Below, piece by piece: positions 33,684 to 42,791 of a stretch of DNA of 64,000 bases. The position numbers and the translations under genes are program-made. Source of the stretch: Poecilobothrus nobilitatus (Eukaryota; Arthropoda; Insecta; Diptera; Dolichopodidae); the NCBI GenBank assembly GCA_947095535.1, contig OX352772.1:121887067-121951066 (forward strand). Direction: 5' to 3'. Within the stretch, counting starts at the first letter, position 1. Each line of letters opens with the position of its first letter. Under the pieces are notes generated by a model that had not been told where the DNA came from, searched no databases, and was given only the letters and a program-made list of their open reading frames with translations.

Positions 33684-35208
33684 AGGGCTGTGGAGTCGGA
33701 GCTGGAGTCGGAGTCCGGAGTCGCGGAGTCGTGCATTTTTGGGGGCTTGGAGTTGGAGTCGGAGTGGAGTTAACAGAAGAAACTCCGACTCCGAAAAAAA
33801 TTTAAAATTTTATTTGGAATTTTCAACATTATTACGACTATTTTTACCTTTTGATTTTCTATGTAAGAATATTATTGAAAAACTTTTGGTAAGGTCTTTA
33901 ATTAATGACATGAAATATCGGCTGCTTTTATTTAAAATTAACTCAATTACCTTTTAAAAAGATAATCTAAAAAAAACATTGTTACTTTTATTGTAACAAT
34001 AAAAATTTAAATGTAATTTTTAAATTCTGTGGATTTTTTAAAGATTTAATAATTTAAACAGGTAAAAACAATTAGCAGATGTCCTTTATACGTATATTTA
34101 TACGCAGATGTCCTTTATACGTTGGGGAAGCACTTACCTTATGATAAAGCGTTTGCTTGAATTAAAAACATTTTTTGCAGATATGGATAATTCAAATCTT
34201 TTTCTAAATGAAACCGAATGGGAACAAGCCGCAAATTTAGAAAATATTTTATTTCGTCCATATCTTCTGACAAAAAAATGGCAAACTGAAGATATAACTC
34301 CAGGGACCTTCTTTTTTGAGTGGAGAAACTTAATTTATCAGTTGTCCTGCACTGATGAACCAATTTCCAGTGCTATTACATCTTCCATGAATAAAAGGGA
34401 ACTACTACTTTTGCAAAATGAAATTTTGGTAGCCGCTATTTACATTGATCCAATGAGCCGAATTCTATTAAATGACCATCAAATTGCAAAAGCAAAAGAG
34501 ACGCTCTATCAAATCACCGTTCGCATCAAATATTTTCCGGGATTAGATAGTGAAACACAGATCGAGCCTTCTTACTTTGTCTCTAGTCAGGAATCAGCTT
34601 CTAGTTCAAATGAAGATTTAGATTTTGACAAATATTTAAATCAATTGGATGTTATAAAACGAAAGGGTTATAATGAAAAGGAACCAGATACAGAAGAGCA
34701 GAAGTTTAAAAAGGAGTTTTTTACCGCTTTGGAGGGAGTTGAAAAATATGATCGATCATCAAAATTGAACGTCCTAGAAGCTATCGATGTGTACCCAAAA
34801 ATAATCGAAAATGTTGCTAGAATTGTAACCGCTTTACCGCCAACACAAGTCAGTGTCGAAAGATTGTTTTCTGCTCTGAAAATAATTAAGTCAGACCTAT
34901 GTGCATCGCTTAAAGAAGATTTGATTGAAGCAATTCTATTTTTAAGAAATAATATATATTTTAAAAATTAAAACAGAAAACAATACATATTTTAAATGAG
35001 ATTTTTTTTTGTTTTTTACTTTTTTTTTCTCATCTTTTAGTAAAACATAAATTTAATAGAATTAAATAAAAAAAAAATTTTATTTTATACATGTTGATGA
35101 ATATAGGTCGGAGTCGGAGTCAGGTCGGAGTCGGAGTCGAGTCCAATAAAAGCTCGGAGTTGGAGTCGGAGTCGGAGTTGATCAATTTCGATACGACTCC
35201 ACAGCCCT
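33684..35208. mobile_element. hAT transposon, internally deleted, with GGAGTC-rich subterminal repeats
   Basis: The terminal inverted repeat is AGGGCTGTGGAGTCG (33684-33698) and CGACTCCACAGCCCT (35194-35208). Inside both ends are runs of GGAGTCGGAGT / GGAGTTGGAGTC, as expected for transposase-binding subterminal repeats. It carries the C-terminal half of a hAT transposase. At 1525 bp it is shorter than a full hAT, and the N-terminal BED finger region is missing. I could not find a clean 8-bp target duplication. Confidence 0.85.
34108..34971 (+). CDS. hAT transposase, C-terminal half
   Basis: 287 open residues beginning RWGSTYLMIKRLLELK, the alpha-helical part found after the first catalytic Asp in hAT transposases. 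The open frame ends with the dimerisation region (VSVERLFSALKIIKSD...LIEAILFLRNN). The terminal region is well kept, but the N-terminal half (BED zinc finger and first Asp) is not encoded in 33780-34107. It therefore could not act alone. 33780-34107 is AT-rich with no coding signal. Confidence 0.82.
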   Translation: MSFIRWGSTYLMIKRLLELKTFFADMDNSNLFLNETEWEQAANLENILFRPYLLTKKWQTEDITPGTFFFEWRNLIYQLSCTDEPISSAITSSMNKRELLLLQNEILVAAIYIDPMSRILLNDHQIAKAKETLYQITVRIKYFPGLDSETQIEPSYFVSSQESASSSNEDLDFDKYLNQLDVIKRKGYNEKEPDTEEQKFKKEFFTALEGVEKYDRSSKLNVLEAIDVYPKIIENVARIVTALPPTQVSVERLFSALKIIKSDLCASLKEDLIEAILFLRNNIYFKN

Positions 35209-36300
35209 GATTTATGTAAAAAACCTGGCCACGTCGCATAAAAATCAATTTGTAAAGCAGTTATTTTCGATAAAGGAATTATTATGGCAGCACTGATAGA
35301 TACTGGCTGCAGTTTAAATTTAATTAAGAAATCAAAAATAATATTATTAAACCCTGAAGCTGAAAAGCAGAGCAGCAGTATAAAATTAAAAGGTTTGGCT
35401 AATTCGGAGGTGAATGTCAAAGGGAAAATTAATTTAAAATTTAAAATAAACATGAACGAATATAGCTCAATGTTTTATATTGTAAGCGACGATGTTATTC
35501 CTTACGAAATTATACTAGGACAAGAATTTATTACTAAGGTCACGTTATTAACGAATAAACTAAACATACAAATCTTACCAGCAGAAACATTTAATATTTT
35601 AAATATAAATAGTTTTGCAAGCGAACTTAATATACAAACTGTGAATCCAGAATACATAGAAATTATAAATAATTGTTTCAATGAATATCCATCAATACAT
35701 AGGAAAAAAAAGGAAGTTCCAGTAAAACTCAACTTAATATTAACTGATGATAAACCTGTTTTTCAACCGGCGAGACGTTTATCAATACCCGACAAAACAA
35801 CAGTAGAAAATCAAATTGAGGCATGGCTCAAAGAAGGAATAATTACGGAATCTACATCGTGTTATGCCAGTCCTATAGTTTTGGTAAATAAAAAGGATGG
35901 AACTAAACGTCTTTGTATAGACTATAGGGTATTAAATACCAAGACTATCAAGAATAGCCCACCTATGCCTTTGATTGAAGATCAACTTGACCAATTAGGA
36001 AAATATTGAATTTTTTCAACATTAGATTTGAAAAATGGATTTTTTCATGTTGAAATTGAAAAATCAAGCAGACATTAAACCTCGTTTATAACCCATAACG
36101 GTCAATACGAATTTACAAAAGCACCATTCGGATTGAGTACTTCACCTACTATATATCTCAGATATGTAAACTATTTTTTTAAAGACTGAAAGAAAAAAGA
36201 AAAATGTCTCACATATATGGAAGATATAATTATACCGGGAATAAATGCCAAAGAGGCAATGAAGAATTTAAAAGAAGTTTTATAAAAAGCCGTTGAATGT
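35209..36300 (+). pseudogene. Gypsy-type retrotransposon: second zinc knuckle, protease, reverse transcriptase
   Basis: Directly after the hAT comes the second knuckle, CKKPGHVA (35215-35238). 35284-36009 is open: ALIDTGCSLNLI is the aspartic protease (D-T-G), IILGQEFI its C-terminal flap region, then the RT start ASPIVLVNKKDGTKRLCIDYRVLN. After a stop at 36007 the same frame goes on with STLDLKNGFFHVEI and KAPFGLSTSPT. The YxDD box reads YMED (about 36217). Sequence runs into the N gap at 36301, so RNase H and integrase are not seen. Confidence 0.85.
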
Positions 36301-36500
36301 NNNNNNNNNNNNNNNNNNNNNNNNNNNNNNNNNNNNNNNNNNNNNNNNNNNNNNNNNNNNNNNNNNNNNNNNNNNNNNNNNNNNNNNNNNNNNNNNNNNN
36401 NNNNNNNNNNNNNNNNNNNNNNNNNNNNNNNNNNNNNNNNNNNNNNNNNNNNNNNNNNNNNNNNNNNNNNNNNNNNNNNNNNNNNNNNNNNNNNNNNNNN
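36301..36500. other. Assembly gap, 200 N
   Basis: A run of exactly 200 N joins plus-strand Gypsy RT sequence to minus-strand R1-like LINE sequence. The true length is unknown and adjacency of the two sides is not proven by sequence. Confidence 0.99.
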
Positions 36501-36591
36501 GCAGGTCGGCATTGTGCTCGTGGACTAGCTGGTGCAGGAGAGAGTCTGCCGTCTTGCTCCGATTAAGATTCGCTTTCAAAATCCGGATCAT
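36501..36591 (-). pseudogene. R1-like LINE ORF2, first 30 codons before the gap
   Basis: The minus strand from the ATG at 36591 reads MIRILKANLNRSKTADSLLH and HNADL, the usual opening of the AP-type endonuclease in R1-clade ORF2 (xxLQxNLNRSxxAxDLLxQ). It is cut by the N gap. ORF1 ends about 70 bp upstream of this start. Confidence 0.7.
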
Positions 36592-36661
36592 CTTATAACT
36601 AATTGAGTGCTCCCTAAAGCGTTCCCAAACACCTCGTATCTCCTAGATCTAGCGATATGGT

Positions 36662-37322
36662 TTACGCTACCAGAATCTTGGCCCTTCTCAACGCACAGAA
36701 AGCATCGTCCAGGGTTGTACACGCCTTCGCCTTGTAGTCTGGCCCGCCACACCTCAAGCAGAGCCTGCTTCTATCAGGGCCTTTGCATATCCCAGTGCGG
36801 TGACCGTACCCAAGGCACTTATAGCACTTGGTTGCGGTTGCCCTTTGTCTGACTCTGCAGCTGACGAATCCCACTTTTGTGTGCTGGGTTTTTATAAGTT
36901 GTTGCGGGCCCTTTGTCCCTATGGTCTCTATTGCTATTTTTTGTGCCCTTCTGTTAGAGTCGGTTACCGAGACTTTGAAACTCGCGGTCGAACCGCCTAA
37001 AGCTTCTTTTATGGCATTACTCACCTCCTCCGAGGTGGTGAGGTCATCAAGATCTCTAATCTCCACCGTCTCCTTTGGTTCTAAGCTGCACATGCTTGCG
37101 TTCTCCCTCAGTATAGCTTTGAGGGACTGGCCAAATGCAGATTTATTTCCTGTTCCGGCCCCTAGTTCCACTAGGACTTCTCCGACCCGCGTCTTACGAA
37201 CCGCTCTTACCTCTGTCCCCGTGCTCTCAAGGTTAACTTCCTTCCTGATAATGCGTAATACTTCAGCATAAGATTTGCCTTGGTCTGGTTTAATCAGGAT
37301 TGCCTCCCGACGAAGTCCTCTC
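36662..37322 (-). pseudogene. R1-like LINE ORF1, C-terminal part, cut by the Polinton
   Basis: The open frame runs from LRGLRREAILIKPD through a long gag-like region to a zinc-knuckle cluster: CYKCLGYGHRTGIC (C-x2-C-x4-H-x4-C) and a second CLRCGGPDYKAKAC in which the His position reads Y. The frame comes straight out of Polinton terminal repeat sequence at 37322/37323; its N-terminal part is at 63598-64000 on the same strand. The codon usage is GC-richer than the neighbours. ORF1 of this type binds LINE RNA. Confidence 0.8.
37317..37322. repeat. Left 6-bp target site duplication of Polinton B (CCTCTC)
   Basis: Sits directly before the terminal AGTAGATAGG. The right partner is CCTTTC at 63592-63597, one mismatch in six. 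Polintons are known for 6-bp target duplications. Confidence 0.75.
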
Positions 37323-38665
37323 AGTAGATAGGTAGGCATTTGGGCCAGACAGGTCAATAGGTCAAGATCACCCGGAAGTAGATCAAGGTCATCCGGAAGT
37401 AGGTCATCGTCACCCGTAAGTAGGCTAAACCGTAATTAGGTCAAACAGGAAGTAGGTTGGTATCATAAAAATAGGTCAGACAGGCGGCGGCGGCCGCCAG
37501 ACTAGTCTAGTTGTTAATAAAGATTGTATACTTGTTTTAAGTAATAGGTAAACATGGAAATAGTAAGAAAAAATTGCTTTTTATTTGTGCTTGCAATTTT
37601 GAGATATTTTTGCTTGCATTTTTGATATGGTTGCATTTATTTCTTGTTTTTTTTTTCTTTCGTTTTTTTTTATGACAAGTATTTAAAGAAGAGGAAGGAA
37701 AAACCATTAATTAATTGTTATGTAAGAATGTTGAAAAAAAAATATCTAACGTTGTACATGTTTACTTATTGATGTATACTTGGCTTAAGTAATAGGCGCA
37801 TATGAAAATAATAAGAAAAAATGCTTTATAAAATTTAAAGAGCAAAATGAAAACAGCACAAAATAAGTGTAACTACATTTCTTTAAAATTTGCAACTATT
37901 TTTAAAAATTAAAAGAAAAAGTGAAAACTAGTTATTTAAATCTTACATAAAGATTCAACCTTGAGAAATAGTAAGAAAAAAATGCTTGTTATTTTTGCTT
38001 GCATTTTTGATATGTTTGCATTTATTTCTTGTTTTCTTTTTCTTTCGTTTTTTTTTTTTATAACAAGTATTTAAAGAAGAGGAAGGAAAAACCATTAATT
38101 AGTTGTTATGTAAGAATGTTGAAAAAAAAAATTAATAAAAAGAAAAAAAAAACAGGAAAAAATCTAGCGTGGTACATGTTTACTTATTGATGTATACTTG
38201 GCTTAAGAAATAGGCGCATATGAAAGTAGAAAGAAAAAATGGTTGACAAATGTAAAAAGAAAAAAAAACAAAAGAGTTTAAACGTACAAGATACAACAAT
38301 TTTAAAAGGTACAACGCATCTTTAAAATTCATAAAGAAAAAGTGCAAACCTGTTTTTCTGTGTACATAATGATCAAACCATTGGAGAAAGAACCAAATTT
38401 TTTTTTTTTTAAAGAAGAGAATTAATAATTATTGTCACTTTGTCGCTTTGATATTTTTTGTTTGTAAGAATGTTGAAAAAATTAAAGTTGTGGAAATACT
38501 TAACGATTAACATGTTGCTTAGGTTCATTGTATGTTGCATAATCTGCAAAGAATAAAAAAAGAAAAAAAATCCAAGTCATCAGGTTAATTGCATTTGGTA
38601 CCTATTTTGAAAACAAGAATATAAAAATAAAACAGATTTATTTACAAGTTCAAAAAATTTTTATT
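37323..38665 (+). repeat. Left terminal inverted repeat of Polinton B, expanded
   Basis: It matches the reverse complement of 62930-63591 over the outer part (AGTAGATAGGTAGGCA; CCGTAATTAGGTCA; GGAAGTAGGTTGGT; GTTTTAAGTAATAGGTAAAC) and again at AAAATAAAACAGATTT near 38630. It is about twice as long as the right copy. Extra subterminal units of (GGAAGTAGATCA/AGTAGGTCA) lie at 37372-37425, and a stretch of about 415 bp is repeated in tandem (around 37557-37970 and 37971-38390). No gene inside; 38340-38760 is AT-rich non-coding. Confidence 0.85.
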
Positions 38666-38761
38666 TAACTAGAAATATTTCACAATTTTATAGAAATCTG
38701 AGTTGAAAAATTTTTTACGATGATCATGTTAAGATTGCAGAAATAGTGAAATCCAATTTTT

Positions 38762-39290
38762 CTATACGTCTTTGATTATATACGTCTGTCTGTATATAAA
38801 TTTAAAAAATCTTAATTTAATATTTTTTCTTTTAAGAGTCATATAGACATTAAAACAAGTTTTTACAGCACATCTGAAACTGGTGTTTGTATAGTGTGTA
38901 GGACATGTTGATTTAAAATTTTCAATCTTTGATAATGACGGTAAGTCTCTGCTTAGATCTTTATTTTAACACTGTCAATGTACTTTCCAAGAAAATGTTT
39001 TTTTTTTGCTTTCCTTTAACATAAATTTTTTCAGCTGATTCTAAATAGTATTTTAATATAGGTTTTATGTCTAAATATTCAATTAAACCGTTATTCAATT
39101 TAAGTCTATTTATTTTATTATCGCAAAAGTGGTTATTATAATTTCCCTCTGGACTAAGTTCTTCTGCAGGGTATGGTGGTTTGAAGTGATATACAGTAGG
39201 AATTAAACTTCCTTTTTTTAGTATAGCCAGTTCTTTTAGGAAATATTGCTTTTCATTTCCTTTTAAAAATTGTACATCAATTGTATCCAT
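38762..39290 (-). pseudogene. Polinton B gene A, YVKG-motif protein, frameshifted
   Basis: Homologue of 1659-2228. The first 109 residues are open: VQFLKGNEKQYFLKELAI, FKPPYPAEEL, LKLNNGLIEY, KIYVKGKQKKNIFL. A frameshift near 38965 follows, and the C-terminal part with CPTHY...CAVKTC continues in another frame to the stop at 38762. The low-complexity Asn/Ser start of copy A is absent, so that run is not part of the conserved protein. Its start codon overlaps that of the divergent ATPase frame (CATG at 39288-39291). Confidence 0.7.
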
Positions 39291-40080
39291 GTTGAAGGTT
39301 TACGGAAAAATGTTAGAATTACTAAATTTACATTTATATTCCCTTCGGAAAAAGAGCTTTTCCTACAAATATAGGTTACCAATGTTAGTTTTTAACTATA
39401 AAAATATGCTGTTTCACCCATTTACTATGATGGTTTCAGGGCCATCATGCTGTGGTAAAACCACTTTTATTCATAATTTAATAAAATATAAAAAAGAAAA
39501 TATACAACCACATATTAATAGAATTATTTGGTGTAATCCAGACAAAAATAGCCTTCCAAAATATATCAAAGATGTACAATATAGTAATACTATTTCAGAT
39601 TTTAATGATAATCAAAAACCTTTGTTACTTATTATCGATGATATGATGTTAAATTCTCATGATAAGTATGAATGTGATTTATTTACTAGAGGATCACATC
39701 ATAGAAATTTCTCAGTAATATTTATAACACAAAATGTTTTTCACCAGGGTAAATTTTCAAGAGATATTTCACTTATCTGTAAATATCAAGTACTTTTAAA
39801 AAATCCAAGAGATAAATCGCAGATATTACCTCTAGCTCGCCAAATGTATCCCAATCAAATCAAAGCATTTGAAAAAGTATATAATGATGTGATGTCAGTC
39901 CCATACGGCTATATATTAATAGATCTTACTCAAGACGTTAATGACATTTTTCAATTAAGCAGTGATACATTTGGAAAAGGTTTGTGTTATTGTACGAGAG
40001 ATCAATTAGAACAATTTGGGGAAGAATATGAAACATTTGAAGACCAATCGTCATATATTGTACATATTAAAAACCTCTAA
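39289..40080 (+). CDS. Polinton genome-packaging ATPase (FtsK/HerA, A32-like)
   Basis: 263 open residues. The Walker A motif is VSGPSCCGKTTFIHNL (about residue 48-63), the Walker B motif is LLLIIDDMM (about 114-122), and the sensor-like stretch VIFITQNVF follows at about 145, the standard layout of A32-type packaging ATPases that drive DNA into the capsid. The C-terminal half aligns with the fragment at 31469-31791. The ATG at 39289 gives the longest frame but shares bases with gene A on the other strand; an ATG at 39310 or later could be the real start. It is one of the few intact genes of the element. W starts inside its last 53 bp. Confidence 0.88.
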   Translation: MLKVYGKMLELLNLHLYSLRKKSFSYKYRLPMLVFNYKNMLFHPFTMMVSGPSCCGKTTFIHNLIKYKKENIQPHINRIIWCNPDKNSLPKYIKDVQYSNTISDFNDNQKPLLLIIDDMMLNSHDKYECDLFTRGSHHRNFSVIFITQNVFHQGKFSRDISLICKYQVLLKNPRDKSQILPLARQMYPNQIKAFEKVYNDVMSVPYGYILIDLTQDVNDIFQLSSDTFGKGLCYCTRDQLEQFGEEYETFEDQSSYIVHIKNL

Positions 40081-40354
40081 ACTAAAATTGCAGAAAGTAA
40101 TTATAAAACTCTGTGACCCTGAAGTAATTAAAACAATTTGTGAAATAGCATTAAATATTTTAAAAGGTAATTGTAATCTGAATAAAAAAGCAACAACACA
40201 ATTACGAAAGTATAAAAAGGAATTAATATCACTCATTTGCCGTAAAAAATCTATAAATTCCAAAAGAAAAATTATTATTCAACGTGGTGGATTTTTACCT
40301 ACACTTCTTGGGATCTTCTTCTTATCAGGGATAATCGGAAATTTTATAAAATGA
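40028..40354 (+). CDS. Polinton protein W, small basic protein with hydrophobic C-terminus
   Basis: 108 residues from the ATG at 40028 (MKHLKTNRHILYILK), 53 bp inside the ATPase gene in another frame. Copy A (31709) starts at the same place. The body is Lys-rich. The end has QRGGFLPTLLGIFFLSGIIG, a hydrophobic segment of about 18 residues preceded by basic residues. The stop overlaps the next start (ATGA at 40351-40354). Intact. By position and charge it could be a core or membrane-active virion protein; I infer this only and cannot name a family. Confidence 0.7.
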   Translation: MKHLKTNRHILYILKTSKLKLQKVIIKLCDPEVIKTICEIALNILKGNCNLNKKATTQLRKYKKELISLICRKKSINSKRKIIIQRGGFLPTLLGIFFLSGIIGNFIK

Positions 40355-41042
40355 ATAATACAACATTTAACAAAATGATAATTCTAAAACCCGAGATTTT
40401 TGAGAAAATGAAGCAAAATGCAGACGCTGAACTCAATGAGTTGGATAAAATTATGAAAAAAATATTGATAAATAAACATCTTACGGACACTCAAAAATGG
40501 TATTTATACAGACAAAATCTATTTAAAATAAGAGACAAAAAACGAGAACTTCCTAGAAATAAAGAGGAAAGAATAAAAATTACGGAAACAAAACGTACTC
40601 AAACTCGTGCAAAACCAATTTATATAGATGCAGAATCTCAGTCGCATTTTCCTGAATATAAAAATGTTGGAATAAAAGTTGTACCTGAAGAAGAAGTATA
40701 TGAAAAAGAAGCTGACGACGAAGTATTTGATGATGAAATTCAAGAAAACATTTTAACAAAAGCATTGTCAGCCGCTTCAGTTGGAGAACGTCTTAGAAAA
40801 AGAAAGTCAATTAGAAATCAAAATGTACAAAACTTTTGAAACTGATACAGGGGACATTATAACTGTTCCTTTAGATAGCCCAAGCCCACCAATGAAAAAA
40901 GAAAAAAACTATAAATACTAAAGAGTTGAATAATTCATCAAGACGTGTTTTAAGGTCAGCTATAGCAAGTAATAGTCAAACAGAACTTAATTTTCCAATT
41001 CGTAAGAATAAATCCGCAAGCTCATGGACAACATACAAGTAA
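40351..41042 (+). pseudogene. Polinton protein V, charged protein, frameshifted near its end
   Basis: Open from 40351 to 40839 (MIILKPEIFEKMK, LDKIMKKIL, WYLYRQNLF, then a Glu/Asp-rich stretch near residues 110-135). Homology to copy A then continues in other frames (FETDTGDIITV near 40831-40863, further break near 40905) to the TAA at 41040, where both copies end in TYK. The end overlaps the minor capsid start at 41024 by 19 bp. So the gene likely ran 40351-41042 and suffered two frameshifts. Function unknown. Confidence 0.65.
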
Positions 41043-41943
41043 ATGATGAATTTTATGTCACTTCACTCAGTGATTCATCTATGAACTATTATCCAGAAAA
41101 TTCATTATCATCTTTTACAAATAAAATTAATAAATACATGTGTGATTCAAGGTGGAAAGTCGGTATTTCAGAAATCTATTTTAATGATTTCGTTCCAAAT
41201 GTGTATGGTGAAGAATGGCAAAAAAGTACTCAAATATTTATTAAAAGTATGCAGAAAGATATGATGGGAGTTGGAACATCATATATTCCATACATAGAAA
41301 AACAAATGATATGTGACTGGAAAGTTTTTCTACTACCAACACTAATTCAAAATATACGCCCACTTAATAGGTTTACAAGAAAAGAAGTTGAACGACAGTT
41401 GATTTGGGGAATTTTTAATTTTATAAACGATGATGTTAATTATATACAAACAGCAAAAGCTGAGGAGATGCCTAAAAATTTAAGTTACACCACAATATGT
41501 GTTACTAAACCTAAAATAGATATAAAAATAAGAGCAAATTACGCTTACACCCTGTAAGGACTTTTGACAACATGTTTCAATCAAGTATCTTCGAAAGTTA
41601 CAGAATTTAAAAAATATAAACCACGTGTAATAGAAGCTTTCAAAACTTTTATAGATAGTGTACAATTAATTCCAATTATTAAACCAGATATGTTTTTTAT
41701 ATACACAGATATAAGTGAACCGCAAAAAATAGGTGATAAAGATGTAAGATGTTTAAGATCTGTTAACATACAAAATTTCTTTCACTGATACTGTAAAAGA
41801 ATTCAGTAATATTCAATATTGCAATGTGGAGAAATTATTTAATAACATTTCATTACTTTTATGTGATAAATATGGATACAAAATAAACTTTTCCAATAGT
41901 TCAATTCCAACAAAAATTGTATTACATTTTAAAAAAGTATAAA
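41024..41943 (+). pseudogene. Polinton minor capsid (penton-type) candidate, one stop and one frameshift
   Basis: Begins FYVTSLSDSSMNYYPENSLS and WKVGISEIYFNDF, shared with 32779-33048. The frame 41024-41557 is cut by TAA at 41555-41557, continues in the same frame to 41788, then shifts to a frame that reads to 41943 (LLCDKYGYKINF ...FKKV). Total about 305 residues. Polintons encode a single-jelly-roll minor capsid protein upstream of the major capsid; position and size fit, and the opening P-x-N-x-x-x-x-F-x-N-K is common in such Polinton proteins as I recall them. A structure search would be needed to confirm the fold. Confidence 0.65.
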
Positions 41944-41988
41944 TAAAAGCGATTTTACAAAACTATGTATTATTTTATTTTATTCATT

Positions 41989-42448
41989 ATGGAGAGAGTA
42001 TACTATAAGTATTATTTAATTCAATCTGGTAGAGGACTTGATGATATCCGCTCTTTTTTACATTGAACCCTACCTTTTCAAAGGTCGTGGATTGGGAAGC
42101 TTTTTTGGAGGACTTTTTAGATATTTGAAACCATTATTTACTTCAGGCGCTGATATTTTGAAAAAAGAGGTTATTAACTCTGGTATTAATGCTTTATCTG
42201 ATATTGCATCTGGTGAAAATGTAAAAGAAGTTATGCAAGATCGTAGTAAAGAGGTTGTTAAAAATGTACGACGTGGTGCCGTACGAAAACTGAATGAAAT
42301 TTATGGTTCTGGTAACAGAAAACGAAAAGCTATAAAAAGACCATTCATTAAAAATTTAAACTATTTTACGTCAAAACGAAGCAAAGATAATAAGAAAAAA
42401 ATCAGTTGTCCAACAACCTTCAGGGAGAAGAGACGTAATAATTATTAA
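41989..42448 (+). pseudogene. Polinton pVI-like protein: Gly-rich amphipathic segment plus basic tail, one frameshift
   Basis: Starts MERVYYKYYLIQSGRGLDD (41989-42045). A T-run near 42055-42060 shifts the frame, and 42060-42448 continues with GLGSFFGGLFRYLKPLF, then KKEVINSGINALSDIA and a Lys/Arg-rich tail with GSGNRKRKAIKR. The order (short hydrophilic start, glycine-rich amphipathic segment, helical part, basic DNA-binding-like tail) is like adenovirus protein VI/core proteins. That is analogy from layout; I do not claim homology. It is the last gene before the I-type LINE. Confidence 0.6.
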
Positions 42449-42791
42449 ATTAAAGAATTATTAATTAATTACCTAATATCTTAATCTCTACAAAAAAAAA
42501 AAAAAAAAAAAAATAATAATAATAAAAAAAAAAACTACATTATAAGTAGTCCATTATAAAATTAAAAAAAAAAAAAAAAACAAAATTTTTAATGTTAAAA
42601 ATTATAGCTGGTAAACAATTGTGCAAAAATAAAAAAAAAAAAATAATTTGTAATTAATACCTAGTGACATTTAACTGAACAATTAGTGTTTTTGTGTTAT
42701 TTGTCTAATTTTTTTTTTTTTCTCTTTAAATTTATTTGTCCTAATAAAAAAAAAAAAATAATAATTTAAATTTTTTTTTTTTGCATAAATA
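42449..42791. other. A/T-run spacer containing the 5' end of the I-clade LINE
   Basis: Several A-runs and T-runs of 10-20 bases, no gene. The junction between Polinton and LINE lies somewhere here; I cannot place it to the base. Confidence 0.5.

Noticed and set aside
33676..35216. 8-bp target duplication of the hAT element
   Set aside because: ACGATGTT on the left and GATTTATG on the right do not match convincingly.
36171..36598. ORFs spanning the N gap
   Set aside because: Translation through 200 N is meaningless.
36607..37271. Plus-strand ORFs opposite the R1-like ORF1
   Set aside because: Shadows of the minus-strand zinc-knuckle protein, which has recognisable motifs; same for plus-strand ORFs at 63643-63932.
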